NCBI GenBank assembly: GCA_963422465.1
Contig: OY730170.1
Coordinates: 1,798,001-1,862,000, forward strand
Reading direction: 5' to 3'
Source of the DNA: Lichina pygmaea
Lineage: Eukaryota; Ascomycota; Lichinomycetes; Lichinales; Lichinaceae
Length of the DNA: 64,000 nucleotides
Shown: positions 36,599 through 48,093 of the stretch, piece by piece
Position numbering within the stretch: the first letter of the stretch is position 1
How the letters are laid out: each line of letters opens with the position of its first letter
The notes under the pieces: generated by a model
What the model saw: only the letters and a program-made list of their open reading frames with translations
Told to the model about the DNA's origin: nothing
Databases searched by the model: none
Translations under genes and position numbers: made by a program

Positions 36599-39500
36599 CT
36601 ACGTCCTAACACCTGTAGGACTGTCGCCGGCTTCGTCCACAGCCGACGTCAGTGGATGAGGCTCCTCTCCCGGGAACGGCGCTGCCGATATCGGGCCCCT
36701 TCCGCCGCCTCGTTCGCCCAGCTTGTTGAGAATGTACCACAAGTCCTTCTTGGTCAGGAGGCCTTGGAGAACGCCTTTGTTGCAGAGGAGCACATAGCGC
36801 AGCCCAAGCTTCTCGAACATGTCTCGGGTCAGCCGGAAGCTGCTCTTGGAGGACAACGTGATAGGTGTCTGATCCATCCACGGCCGTAGGTTGAGGATCG
36901 GACCCGCGTCAGGGACGGGCGGATGAGAAAAGACGGCCTCCGTCTCGGGCGGTAGACGCGTTGAATCGCCAAGCGCTGATTCGAGGGCAAAGATCAGTTC
37001 CGCTCTGGATATGTAGCCGATCAGCAGGAAGTCGTGCGAGTCTGAAACCACCGGGAATCCGCGGTACGGCTCGTTGGCCAGAAGCTCCCTCAGGCTCTGG
37101 ATCGTGTGGCCGGACGACGGCAACACGAGAAGATCCTCGACTGGTGTCATGACCTCCGACACCGATGAAATGGGGGCAGGAGCATCGTCCCGGTTGTCCA
37201 GAAAAGGGTACTCGTTGAAATCGATCCAGCTCTCGTAGATGCCGCGCTTGCCCATGGCGTCTCCGACCCACTTGCTGATCATGACTGCGATCATGATGGG
37301 GAGCACATAGTTGAGTGCGCCCGTCAACTCAAACATGATCACCACTATCGAGACAGTCATGCGAGTGACCCCGCCCAAGGCAGAAGCCGCTCCGATGACG
37401 GCGTATGTGCTGGGCGTGACACATGACACATCGGCTTCGCAAGTCGAGAAGATGACGAGGTCCGGGAAGCCGCGCTGCCAGACCTCCATTGTGATCCCCA
37501 GAGCCCGGCCGTAGAGGGCACCGATCGCCATGGACGGCAGAATTATGCCAGCGGGGATGTCAAGACCAAACGTCACCGATGCAAGGCCGAAGCCGAGTAC
37601 GGACGCCATGAGAAGTAAGGCGACGATCCGTCCTACACCAGGCCCGCTCACGCAGAGTCCGAACTGATCGTCAGGGACTGCTGAACATTCTGCGAAGAGA
37701 GAGTACACGAGCTCGGATGTTTGAGCTCTACGTTCTGTTAGCAAGAAGCGAAAATCTCCAAGGAGCTCTGGAACGGTCAGGTCCGTACCGCATCAATACA
37801 TTGGGATAGTTGATCAGGGCGGTAACCAAGGCTACCAGGAATACTTCCAACAAAGGGTTTCTGATATGTCGAGCGGACTTCCTCCATGAAGCGACTTTCA
37901 TGTTCAGCCGAATGAAAAGACCACCGTAAAGCCCCTAATGTTGTGAGCTTCGTTCTGTGATGTTCTGGATTCCACAGCGAACTCACCCCTATGACACCCA
38001 AGAGCGCAAAGGGTACAGTCTCAAAGTCATGCCAGCCTCTGGAATATGTCACTTGGTATTGAACCAACTTGCCCGTGCGGAACGGATCGAAGGCCTGTAG
38101 GGTGACTGCTGCGACCATGGCGCAAACGAAGCTCTGCCACATCGTCTTATCCGGGAAGTAGTATGATAGTTGCTGCTACAGTCAGCTCAGCGAATGTCAC
38201 AGAACGGGGTTTGTCACCTCCAAGCTAAACAAAACACCTCCGATGGGCGAACCAAAGGCAACCGAGATGCCTGCTGCAGCCGCAGCCGACAGGACTTCTC
38301 GCTTTCTTGCTATGGATACTTTAGTCCATGGTTGTATGAGTATGAGACACGAGACCTCCCTCACCTTCGTTGGTGGAGAGGTTTCCAAAGAACTTCATAA
38401 GGAGGTTGGCGCAACAACAAGCAACATGAACAAGAGGCCCCTCTTTCCCTAGCCAGAGCCCAGACGACACCGCCAAGCACTTTCACACCGGCAGAGTCAG
38501 CACACGTTCAGCTTGACATGAGAATGGAGAACATACCAGTCCTAGAGACTTCACTAGAAGCGTCCAGCCACCCATAAAACGCCGGATGATGAACCCCCCA
38601 AGGACAGTCTTGATCTCGGGGATACCGCTGTGTCTAGCATAAGCAGCAAATGCAGCCACTAGAACGGCGGCAGCCACAGCACATGCCACCTTGGCGCAGA
38701 AGTCAGCACTCAGGACTGGCAAGTAGGGACGTACAAAATCTCAGACGCACCGAGAATATTACGAAGAAGATGTACTCTACGATGTAGCTACCCACGCTTG
38801 ATCTGACATGAGTCGCAACGCTCCAAGGCGTCCAGTCCTGACATTGTGACCATTCTACGAAATTATTAATGAACGATTAGAGCTCCAGGAGACACAGATT
38901 GCCCACTCGAACAAGGAGGCGATTAGAATGGGTTTCGATGAGGTGGCAATATAAGATGAAACTTACCCTCAAGGCCCCAGCAACAAAACCCCTTGTTCAA
39001 GTAGAATCTGCCTCCACCCGGCCCGTTGTTACAATAGCCGGTCTTCAAATCCCCCAGCCAGTCGCTTGCAATGTCGATGCAAGCCGTGATGATTCCAGCA
39101 GCAACTCCTGTAGCAATTAGAACAGCCCAGATCTGGCTAGAGTCAAGAAATTGCCGAAGATACCCCACCACCCCACGGGTGCTTGAGTAAAGGCTCGTCA
39201 GACGATGGCGCTCCTTTGTGTACTCGAATATCCAGTCGATTGCGGTCATATCCCCATACCCGACTCGCTGCCCTGGCCCTTCGCTACCGTACTGAAGCCC
39301 GTCAGTATGGCTGGGGCGGCGAGCGTATGCGCCGCCGTCTATGCCGGTGCTTCCGTTGTAGGACAAGTCCTCGTCTCTTAAACTGTTCCTCGATAGCTGG
39401 CCTCTTCGATGGCTACGCCGTGGAGATGAAGTCACGGTGGACATGGATCCTTGCCGGACATGAGAACGCGGAGACGCTGCCAGTTCTGGAAAGATCGCAT

Positions 39501-39696
39501 CTGGCCTCCGTTTCCGTTTGATGTTGGGTCTGAGAGGCATCAGCGTTGAAGGAACCAAGAGAATGGAATGGAGATCCGATGACCTGTTGGGCGTGTCACT
39601 TTGGGGAGTTGTCTGTCGATCTTGCGCCCCGGTCACAGTAGCGCGACCTTGCTCGTTCGCTTCATCTTCGGCCGGGCCTGTCAACTCGACGTCCAT
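36599..39696 (-). CDS. CLC-family chloride channel/transporter with CBS domains
   Basis: Intracellular CLC protein of the Gef1 / eukaryotic CLC-3-like type, probably in Golgi, vacuole or endosomes (family knowledge). Eight exons on the minus strand (39696-38967, 38854-38751, 38689-38537, 38479-38365, 38309-38218, 38172-37987, 37934-37789, 37727-36599) give 884 residues. An Arg/Ser-rich cytosolic N-terminus of about 150 residues precedes the membrane domain. The selectivity-filter motifs are [17 protein letters not shown] (the gating Glu is present, which favours exchange over pure channel activity) and [16 protein letters not shown] pair follows from about residue 690 ([14 protein letters not shown] and [14 protein letters not shown]). 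The acceptor of intron 5 is a CAGCAG tandem, so two isoforms differing by one Gln are possible. Confidence 0.9.
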
Positions 39697-40013
39697 CGTT
39701 GCATTACAGGAGCCTTCGAAAGAAGTAGGCTACCATATCAGCCGGATGGTCAACGGTCGACAACTACGTAGGTTGATGATAGGCTTGGCGGCATGAGAGT
39801 CACTGTACTTCGTGAAAAAGTACTCATACGGAAGTAGTCAACTTTTTGCCAGGTGTCCAGCCTTGGTTATGAACTCGGAACTTATGAGATACTACAACTT
39901 TCGCAGAGGTCTCACCAGACTGGAGTTCTGACTCATGATATTGGTCTGCTTCTAGTCCATAGCTCAGTGTTCTTATATTGAATTACGAATCCTTTCCTTT
40001 CAACAGCACCAAT
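39697..40013. other. Upstream region of the CLC gene and 5' flank of the tRNA
   Basis: About 317 bp without a gene. It contains a gtacttcgtg/gtactcatacgg cluster near 39807-39836. Confidence 0.55.
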
Positions 40014-40131
40014 GGTCTGGTGGCCCAATGGCAAGGCGCTTGACTACGATCAAGGTTGGGTGCTGGTCCACAATGTGCGATTAAACCAATGACAAATCAA
40101 GAGATTCTGGGTTCGAGTCCCAGCCAGATCA
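40014..40131 (+). tRNA. tRNA-Arg(ACG) with a 46-nt intron
   Basis: Acceptor GGTCTGG pairs with CCAGATC (one G-U) and the discriminator is A at 40131. The D stem is GCC/GGC, and the T arm is CTGGG-TTCGAGT-CCCAG. The anticodon stem cttga/tcaag closes after removal of 40050-40095. The intron sits one base 3' of the anticodon ACG, the canonical place, and leaves the loop C-T-A-C-G-A-A. ACG becomes ICG and reads CGU/CGC/CGA codons. Confidence 0.93.
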
Positions 40132-40586
40132 GTTATTTTTGTGGATTTTCTGGGATCAATCTCTCCCCTGGCCAATCAGTCGTCATCATCAGCACGAATG
40201 CTTGACGCTCGGATATCCTTTTCTTGTTCGCTCGTGTAATACAACTGTGGTTTTTGGTTTTTTAGAATAGCAGAAGATTTCTGTCCACTTTTCGTCTCAC
40301 TAGAAATTTTACTCTGTAGTACGATTAGGCTTCAAAGGACGATTTTGCGAAAGGCTGGCCTTTCTACTCGGCAGAACGGAGATAAATACGCAGGTCACCT
40401 ATTGTGCTTGCTGCCGTGGGAGCTCTCTCAACATGATCTACATACGTAGACATCTGCTGAAGCGTCTGAGTCTCTACCGTACAGTACAAACAGTATCCAA
40501 GCAGGATGACCGCCCCCACCCTCAACGCCTGATTCTTACGCCACTTGTAGAGAGCGAGACAGTGGGCATTCAAGTCTATCAACACC
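40132..40586. other. Between tRNA-Arg and RRP45
   Basis: A T-rich run follows the tRNA (ttattttt at 40133-40140), a likely Pol III terminator. Otherwise this is the RRP45 promoter region. No gene. Confidence 0.55.
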
Positions 40587-41586
40587 ATGCCTCGGGAAAG
40601 TGCGCCATCGCTGAACGAGAGCACCTTTCTCCTTGGTGCATTGCGTGAGAAGGTCCGCCTTGACGGCCGCGCTCTTGAGGCGTACCGCGGGATCGAGCTT
40701 CGGTTCGGGGATGTTCCTGGTCTGGCCGACCTTCGACTGGGCAGAACGCGGTTTGACGGTCCCTTGACTGAATCAAACTGGGAGAATACGAAAGCTGAAC
40801 TACGCTGCAGCGTTGTCGCTCGAATATCGGCAGAGGTCACCCGGCCATATGCCGACCGCCCCTTCAACGGCGTCTTCACCATCGCCACTGAACTGAGCCC
40901 CATGGCGTCCCCTGCTTTCGAAGTTGGTCGGTCTGTAGGCTCTTGATTCAGTGCTGTTGGCCCTGCTCGGTTCATCGCTAAATGTACACAGACAGACGGA
41001 GCAGGAAGTCATTTTGGCCCGTATACTAGAGAAAGCGATCCGTCGGTCCAACGCTTTGGATACGGAATCCCTGTGCATCGTGGCAGGGCACATGTGTTGG
41101 AATGTCCGAGCTGACATTCACGTGCTCGACTACGACGGTGGGTTGACCGACGCCAGCTGCGTAGCGGTCATCGCAGCCCTGAGGCACTTCCGGAGGCCCG
41201 ACGTGACGGTGGACGGAGAAGACGTGACCGTCTACTCTCCGGCCGAGAGGGTGCCGGTGCCGCTGTCGATCCTGCACCACCCTTACTGCACCACCTTCTC
41301 ATTCTATCACGGCGGCGAGATCACGCTCGTGGATGCCACACTTCAAGAAGAGCAGCTACGAGAGGCTGAACTGGTTGTGTCGCTCAACGGATACGGTGAG
41401 GTGTGCCAGCTGGCTAAGCTCGGTGGCGCCTCGATTGACGCATTGACCTTACTGAGATGTGTCGAGACCGCGACGTCAAAAGCGAGGGAAATTGAGAAGA
41501 TTGTCACCGTGAGACTCGAGCAGGACATGACGGCAAGAGACGGCAAGAATATAATGGCAGAACTCCAGGCAGAGAATGACCGCTGA
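40587..41586 (+). CDS. RRP45: RNA exosome core subunit Rrp45 (RNase PH-like)
   Basis: One of six RNase PH-like subunits in the ring of the 3'-5' RNA exosome; in eukaryotes the ring is catalytically inactive and guides RNA to Rrp44/Rrp6. Exons 40587-40750, 40811-40930 and 40992-41586 give 292 residues. MPRESAPSLNESTFLLGALR opens the protein, followed by LRVDG-type VRLDGRALEAYR, ELSPMASPAFEVGR, ALDTESLCIVAGHMCW and VLDYDGGLTDASCVAVIAAL. The 60-nt first intron is a multiple of three and stop-free; splicing it restores the conserved TRVVARISAEVT junction. The length is slightly short of many homologues but complete. Confidence 0.92.
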
Positions 41587-42888
41587 AGCCCTCAAGGTCG
41601 AAGCAGACGTCCGGGATTGATTGCTGGTCCGTGAACCATGCTGCGGAGTTGCCGATTTTCCGAGGTACAACGAATTGCCGATCGGTAGCGTCGGTCATTC
41701 ACCGGAAGCCGTGCATACGTTGCGCTCTAGCAGAGAGAAGCCTGACCTGCGACGTCTCCACCAGGTTGCAAGCCGCGGTCTAGCGCTGTTCCATCCTACG
41801 AGGAAGAACATGCCCGCGTGAGGAGTTGCGGCACAGGCACATCTTCGACAATGAAGATCCAAGGAAGAACTGTTACAGCAACCATTGATCATAACGAGGA
41901 GCTGCGCACGGCATTAGATATACCCAACAATCAAGGATACGATTTTTGTGATTCACGACCTCATCCGCGGCCTTTTCATCTCATTTGGCCACGTGAAGGA
42001 GAGTCTGAGTACCAAGCGCGCATGCCACAAGGACTACTCCATGTCTTGCCACGCTTGCCTGGCAAGATCGGACAACAGTCAAGATGCTGCCATGGTTGCG
42101 GCGGCAGATGCGCCTGGCGATCTGCGGAGATACCCTGTGTGTCAAAGTTGCCCGGAGCAGTATCTGCCACGTATCACGGCTGGCGTTCATTAGGGAGACT
42201 TCAGTCGATCGGTCTTGAGGGGAGACGCACGGTATCATGTAAAGCTCGAGAATGGGGCCTACGATACCTTGTCCGGGAAGTGAATATCGGTCGTCTCCTT
42301 TTTTTCCAAGAGAGAACCGCTCTCCATCCTGGACCATTCACTTTTCTCTTCCGCGGTTGCGGCTCTCTGTACCGCCGAGGTCGTCACCCAGTACTTTGGA
42401 AGCCTGACCTTGCCCCGCTCAACGAAACCATCTGCCAGCCTGCACCTCTCTCCTTGGCATCTTTCTAGGCAGTACACATCTCAGGCTGCTGATCGCCGCA
42501 CCTCTCCGATGAGTTCAAACGAAGCCGTCGACCACGGAGCCTCCGAGTCTCTGAGCAGTCGTTGGCCGATCCACCGAGAATGTTACGCAGTACCTACTCC
42601 GGGGCCGGACGAGAACCAGGCGCCGGTCACGCTTGTGAGACGCTGGTTGTCTCCCTTTCCTTTGCACGATGAGGACATGTGGTTTCATGGTCTCAGAAGA
42701 CAGGTGTGCCGGTTCCTACAGCCGCTTGGCGGCGGTGGCCAGAGCCCGCCAAGGCCTCTCACAGGAAGGTTTCATTACTATTCCTCATGGTCAAACAGTC
42801 CAATTATCGAAATGCAGAGATGCAGACAAGGAAAGAGCCCCTTCCCCTCCTCTCACCCCATCATCAAAAGCGCTGGGATGCCGTCCAG
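41587..42888. other. Gene-poor stretch, no gene confirmed
   Basis: About 1.3 kb between RRP45 and the 3' end of secreted protein B. Several mid-length frames exist on both strands (for example + 42510-42926), but none shows a domain or a convincing intron structure. Part is likely UTR. Confidence 0.45.
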
Positions 42889-43710
42889 TCAGAACGCCGG
42901 TCTCACGAAACGAGGAGGGCCGCGGTAGCGGAAGTATTTCGGACCAGACTTCTTCTGGTCGGGGTCTCTGCGGAAATGCTCGCCGAGCTGATGCTGCATG
43001 CTGGCCAACCCGTTCCTGAAGAATTTCGGCACGTCGAGGGAGAACCGGTTGCGCGAACCATTATCGCCTGAACCTCGTTCTCCCCGAGTCTTTCCACTCT
43101 TGCCCTTGTGTCGAACGTGTTTTCCAAACCCGCGTTTAGGGCGTTTGGACGCGGACATCCGGGGCTTGACAGTCGCATCTGCCGCTTTGCATCTGTAGTC
43201 GTCGATGGTCCTTTTCGCCTCTTCGGTGTAATCGCTCATCGTCTCACGTCGTGGATCGTCGGGCCCGATATCTGGTGCATGTTGAAAGTAGCCATCGCTC
43301 AGCAGTTCGATTCTGCTGGGCAGACCTTGCTGCAAGTTATCAGTGCACACTTGAGCACATTCGTCCACCGGGGTCTTCTTCAGCCGTGATTCGAACTGGA
43401 CAAGAGAGGTCAGCTACGAGCTGTCTACGGCGAGGTTGACGGGCAGACGGACGTCTAGAAACAGTCCGAGCCAAAGAGCGAAGCTGTCGTCGGGTGCGAA
43501 GGTGATCGCCGAGTCGTAGCACAGGTTCATGCAGCCCCGACAGACTTCGCCCCGGAAGATTTTCATACTGTTCGTCAACCAATCCATGATTGGTATCCTC
43601 GAGACCTTAATCCCTGGTCGACCTTTCGGCCGTCGTGCGCCCATCTCGTTCGACGTCGCAGTGGCCACGGCCACGGTGGAGAGCAGACATGCGACAACGA
43701 TGAGTCTCAT
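42889..43710 (-). CDS. Small secreted cysteine protein B (candidate effector)
   Basis: Function not recognised. Exon 1 43710-43453 and exon 2 43395-42889 with a 57-nt phase-0 intron (donor gtccgt, branch-like ctgac, acceptor tccag) give 254 residues; two nearer in-frame donors would give 33- or 45-nt introns. The start MRLIVVACLLSTVAVATA is a signal peptide. Cysteines follow the pattern C-x2-C-x3-C (CRGCMNLC), then after the intron DEC-x3-C (DECAQVCTDNLQQ), then one more in DDYRCKAAD, six in all. The same order, intron position and DEC..C..QQ core occur in protein A (2253-3122). The C-terminal 100 residues are very basic and Gly/Arg-rich (SKRPKRGFGKHVRHKGKSGK), unlike protein A. An effector-like role is inference. 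Confidence 0.55.
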
Positions 43711-45480
43711 CCTCGCCGAGACGGTGTCGAGATCACATGCCGGTAGGGTCGCCGCGGCCCGGCGGACGTGCCCTTATAAGATGTGTAGCGTGGCAACGAC
43801 AGCCGCTCCAAGGACCGGTCAAGCCGGCTAAAGCGGTCTAGTCTTGCTTAAGCGGACGGCTTCCGCAGAACGCTCATCGGAGATACCAAACAACAAATAC
43901 GACGGAAACGAGGGTTGTCGTAGTCGAAAATGTGTCACACAGCATGGTTCCGGCAAGCTTCGCCCAGACATCTCAGGCCAACGTGCGTCCGTACAGAATC
44001 TCCGTCCAGTACGCATCCGTGCGCAACGTACTGTAGTAAGACTATCGTGGCTATGCACGCCATGTAGGTCGTAAAAGTCACAATCGTAGGGTCACGATCG
44101 TAAAAGGCATAAATTACCGCAAGACGTTGGCAACTCTTCCTCCTCCTTGTCCTTCTTGGCCTTGTTGTCCTCCTTGGCCTCCTCGTCCTCCTCCTTTGGC
44201 GGCGACGACGATCGAGAGCGAACGAGACTCGCGGCATGTAGTCGATCCTTGACGATGTGCATCTCCTGGATCTCCTGGCAAGTCTTGCCAACAGGTGATT
44301 TCTGCACCTTCAGTACGTGACGTACCGTACGTACGTACAGTACCGCACGGCCGAGACCTCTGCTTCTTTTACAGCACTCCTGTCTGCACCCCGCTCGGGC
44401 ATCTCGTACTCCACTCGTGACGTCGGTTGTTGATCCAAATCCTACGAAAGTGTTGACAGGAAGATCGTCGTTGAGGACTCGGATCAAAGTTATCCGGGCA
44501 ATTTGGCCGCACCGTTCAAGTACGAGGTGGGCAGCACGTAACCTTACTGCGATACTGAGGGTATGTTGCTGAGTCACTCTACACTTCATAAGTACCGAGT
44601 CTTCGTGCCTGTCTGGGTGCGTGCATCTTACGTCAGATACTTTGTTAGTGCGGCTCTGCAGCGGACGTTTGCTCGTACTTCGCTTACGCTATTTCCGGCG
44701 CACAATTGCTCCGATACCTTGTACCTGGTGCCCCCCTCTATACACGTACCACGTGTACCGGGAACACACGCCACAACGCTATTGCCGGTACTCATTACTT
44801 CCGTACTACGTCGTACGAAGTACTTCGTAACGTTGCCCCTCCCAACGCCTCTAGCTTCCAGTACTCCGTACACTTCCACGCCTCGTTTACCAGCGCCCGT
44901 GAGTACTTCGAGAGTAGTGGCAGCTCTAAGAGTCGACAAGTACTAGTAGTCTTAAATTTTTGACATATGAGGCCCCTTGACCTTCTGACTGACCCCACAC
45001 AGTTGACAGAGCCTCACACCTCAAAAAGGCCGTATACTCGTATGACTCCAAGGACGAGGTCTGCCTCACCTAAGGACCTAGAGCTAGAAATCAGATGGAA
45101 CTGGACAGAAATTGCGACCGAGGAAGACTCTGCTGTGTGATGCCTGCAAGAATTACGTAAGTATGACGCCACCGACGCTTGTGGCCTGTTCGACTTCAAG
45201 CCCTGTGGGAGGCACAGGGCGTGCTGGGTAGCAAGATAATTGATGAAGCTTCGTTGTATGGCGTCTCCATGGAAATTGTGTCAGTTCTTTTGTCTCTCAT
45301 GGATAGATACGTACATACGTACGGAGTACCTAAGCGAGAAAGGGGAGGGACCTACGGGTCCGTCGAAAAACTCTGACCCTGGCATTTACGTACAGTACGT
45401 ACCTCTTCGACTACGAGGTAGGATACGACGTGCCAGCTCCTCGACGCTGGCAGTGCCGATACCAAGACTGGCTCGCCACA
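43711..45480. other. Gene-free stretch rich in GTAC motifs
   Basis: About 1.8 kb between secreted protein B and mL46. A Lys/Glu-rich minus-strand phrase occurs near 44140-44225 but has no family match. GTAC-type palindromes are frequent (44318-44345, 44790-44830, 45303-45330, 45385-45402). Confidence 0.5.
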
Positions 45481-46641
45481 ATGGAGCTGAGTATGCGGAG
45501 TGCGCGTGGCGGCGGCCGCCTCGGTGAGATCTCTTGTTAGAGGATGGCGATCCAACGCTGACGGCCCGTCAGCCCGACTGTTTGGACGAGGAGGAATCTG
45601 CACGGCGTGTCGCAAGAGCCTCCAGAGACAGGCCTATAGCGTCGCCGCGGCGCCGCTCGAGCAGACCTCATCTCACGACGTCGCCCCGGTCCTCGAGACG
45701 TCCGCTCCACGGCCGGCCTGGAGAGTCAGAGCTGGCCTCCTCCTGGCCCGAGCACCGCAACTGACCCGCGACCTGACCAGCTTCGAGAAGGCGTACTACC
45801 TCTACCAGCGGCGGCTGAACGAACGCCTCGCCCTGCCGTTCGGACGCTATTTCTACTTCAAGAAGGACACGCCAGGCGCTCTCGAGTGGAAGCGGAAGGT
45901 CAAAGACCGCCGAACGGCCGCGCGCGACATCGGACGCTACGATGCCTACTCGGACGAGAGCTGGAACGACGAAGTGCTGGTCGGAGCGAAGGAGAGCGAG
46001 ACGCAGCACCAGGCCGAGGCTCTGCTCAGAGATTCCGAGATCACCAGCGCCGCCAGCAGCGAGCTCGCCGAGCGCAGGAAGGACGAGGTCGAGCCGCTCC
46101 AGCCGCGGCTCACCGAGGCCGATCGGCAGCAGGACGTGGGAAGCCTGAACCGGCGACTCGACCGAACCCTCTACCTCCTGGGCAGGGAGGCTCAGGGACG
46201 CTGGGGCTTCCCCGCGGCGGACCTGATCCGACGCGAGAGCTTGAACCAGGTACGACGCGTCACATCGTGGAGCTCGATCGAGAGAGGCGGGAGAGTGGAC
46301 CGTTCGTCGACTGACGATCGACCCAGGCTGCGGAACGGCTTCTCGTGCAAGCTGCCGGGGCCAACATGAACACGTGGGTGGTCGGTCATCACCCGGTCGG
46401 CCATCACCATCGCCGCTACGCTCGCGTCGAAGAAACCGAGGCTCCGGCCACGGCCGCGGCCGAGGACTTTGACGGCGAGATGACCTTCTTCATGAAAGCC
46501 CGGATCATGGCCGGGCAGCCGACGCTCGAGGGGAACCAGCTGAGCCTGACCAGCTTTCGGTGGTTGTGCAAGGAGGAGATCCGGGAGACCGTCAGTCCGG
46601 CGTACTGGAGCGCGATCAAGAACATGCTGGCGGATCGGTGA
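45481..46641 (+). CDS. MRPL17: Mitochondrial large ribosomal subunit protein mL46
   Basis: Protein of the mitochondrial 54S subunit (yeast Mrpl17, human MRPL46), with a Nudix-like fold. Exons 45481-45523, 45573-46249 and 46327-46641. The first intron (49 nt) is needed because the main frame has no ATG of its own; splicing gives MRSARGGGRLARLFGRGGIC, a mitochondrial-type presequence. Either ATG at 45481 or 45493 could start (344 or 340 residues). Family segments are VRAGLLLARAPQLTRDLTSF, EKAYYLYQRRLNERLALPFG and, after intron 2, AAERLLVQAAGANMNTWVVG and TFFMKARIMAGQ. It converges on the CRIPT gene. Confidence 0.9.
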
Positions 46642-46902
46642 CGAGCAGCGCCGCGTGGGTTTATTTCGGCCAGATCTAACGACGCAGAAGCTCCTGGGCG
46701 ATGTCGACACGAGGCCGCCGAGGCAGTAAACATACGGGTGCATGTACGTGTGTCAAAGCGAGGCCGTCTACGCAGGCCGTCCAAGATGGACGACGTTGAT
46801 TCCACGTCGGATGAGGATATCCAGCCCGAACTAGCTCCTTGCACCTTAAAACCCCGACATCCAGCCGGAATGCGATAGAACGACGATGGGACAAGGAAGA
46901 AA

Positions 46903-46921
46903 CCCCCCCCCCCCCCCCCCC
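46903..46921. repeat. Poly-C tract (19 C)
   Basis: Homopolymer between the convergent ends of mL46 and CRIPT. Confidence 0.95.
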
Positions 46922-46954
46922 TGAGACGTGGAAACAGGACGTCTCGAGGGCCGG

Positions 46955-47666
46955 TCACTTTGACGAGAATCGCTGTCCCTGCACAACCGGAGCCCCAGTC
47001 GCGGCCTTTTGCTTCGTCTGGTCTTTGCCGCATGCGGCGCAAGCTTTGTAGACAGATCGACCGACCTCGGCGCGATCAGCCAACGAACAACGCAGATATT
47101 CTTGAGCAACACACACACACACACACACACACATAAACTCATCAACCTAAAGCACCGTAACTTACCATTCGCCTTGTACGCACACGGCTGGCAGAGTCGA
47201 CGACCCTGTTGGGTCCGGGTCTTGCACTTGTCGCACGAACTCGAGTAGGCCGCATACGGATTCTTTGCGCCTCTGCTTAGGAGCTTGGGCCCGTGACGCC
47301 TCGCCGCGAGGACGACCGAGTACATCAGTTCAGCTCAGTTCAATTCAGTCCAGTCCAGTCCCGAACTTTTGCAACGGCGCATTGCGTACTGTACGATACA
47401 TGGATATCTGCGTAGCAAAACACCACCTTCCCTTCTCGAAGACAAGATTGAAATGGGGCACTCACTTTGCTCATACCGCCGCTTCCACCGCCGCGACTCG
47501 ACGACGACGACGACGACGACGACGCCGATTGAGCCTTGTCCCCGCCACTCGCCACCCTTGATGTTGATCCTGCCGGTGAACCATGGTACATCTCGCTCTT
47601 GCGCTTGACCCCCGGCGTCGCCAGCTCCGTGGCTTTCAGAAGCCTTTGGCACTTGGCGCACACCAT
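46955..47666 (-). CDS. CRIPT: CRIPT-like zinc-binding protein
   Basis: A small, conserved eukaryotic protein with four CxxC zinc motifs; in animals it is named for PDZ binding and is linked to the minor spliceosome. Its role in fungi is unclear. Exons on the minus strand are 47666-47466, 47283-47166 and 47043-46955, giving 135 residues. The protein begins MVCAKCQRLL (first CxxC). A Ser/Gly-rich run follows, encoded by a (CGA)n-like tract, then LLSRGAKNPYAAYSSSCDKC (second), LCQPCAYKAN (third) and ACAACGKDQTKQ (fourth). Intron 2 (122 nt) contains a (CA)n repeat. The introns are large for this locus, but the three exons reproduce the whole family. Confidence 0.9.
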
Positions 47667-48093
47667 TGGTTCGGTGGCGTACAGTAGGGTGCTTGCTGGA
47701 GATGAGAGTTGAACGGTGGTTGGAGATGGGAGCGATGGCGGTTGGGGTGCGGAGCTGGTGCGTCGAAGAGGAGGTCACTGTCAAGCCACTGCGCTTGGCA
47801 CGGCCACAACGGCCTTGTGCCGTTCTGCTTACATATACTGTACCGGTACTTAGGTACATACGTACTCGTCGGGACAATATCCAGCCAGGCGCTACGTACC
47901 TACGAGTACTGCTCAGTACAGTTAGGTTCAGGAGGACCCCCCCCCCCCCTTTTCCACCACCCCCACCACCACACTATATCCAGCATATGAAATATTGACT
48001 CTGGAAGACCAGTCACTAGTGCTGGCTGGTCCCACTGCTGGCTGGTCCTACTTACCAGGAGAATCAGTCAGTAGAGTGGACACAGAGACCAGT
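47667..48093. other. CRIPT upstream region, edge of the repeat island
   Basis: Holds the CRIPT promoter, GTAC motifs (47845-47915), a C14 run near 47938-47951, a CCA/CAC repeat and short direct repeats of ggctggtcc near 48023-48050. The retroelement island begins just to the right. Confidence 0.5.

Noticed and set aside
38716-38750. Very short (35-nt) intron in the CLC gene
   Set aside because: A 61-nt intron (38690-38750) with a branch-like gctgac keeps the frame and fits the CLC helix better, so the shorter option was dropped.
42510-43071. Plus-strand frames upstream of and overlapping secreted protein B
   Set aside because: I tried several splice combinations and none gave a known domain. 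It overlaps the better-supported minus-strand gene.
44140-44225. Lys/Glu-rich minus-strand phrase (SSPPKEEDEEAKEDNKAKKD)
   Set aside because: Low-complexity sequence without start, splice partners or a family.
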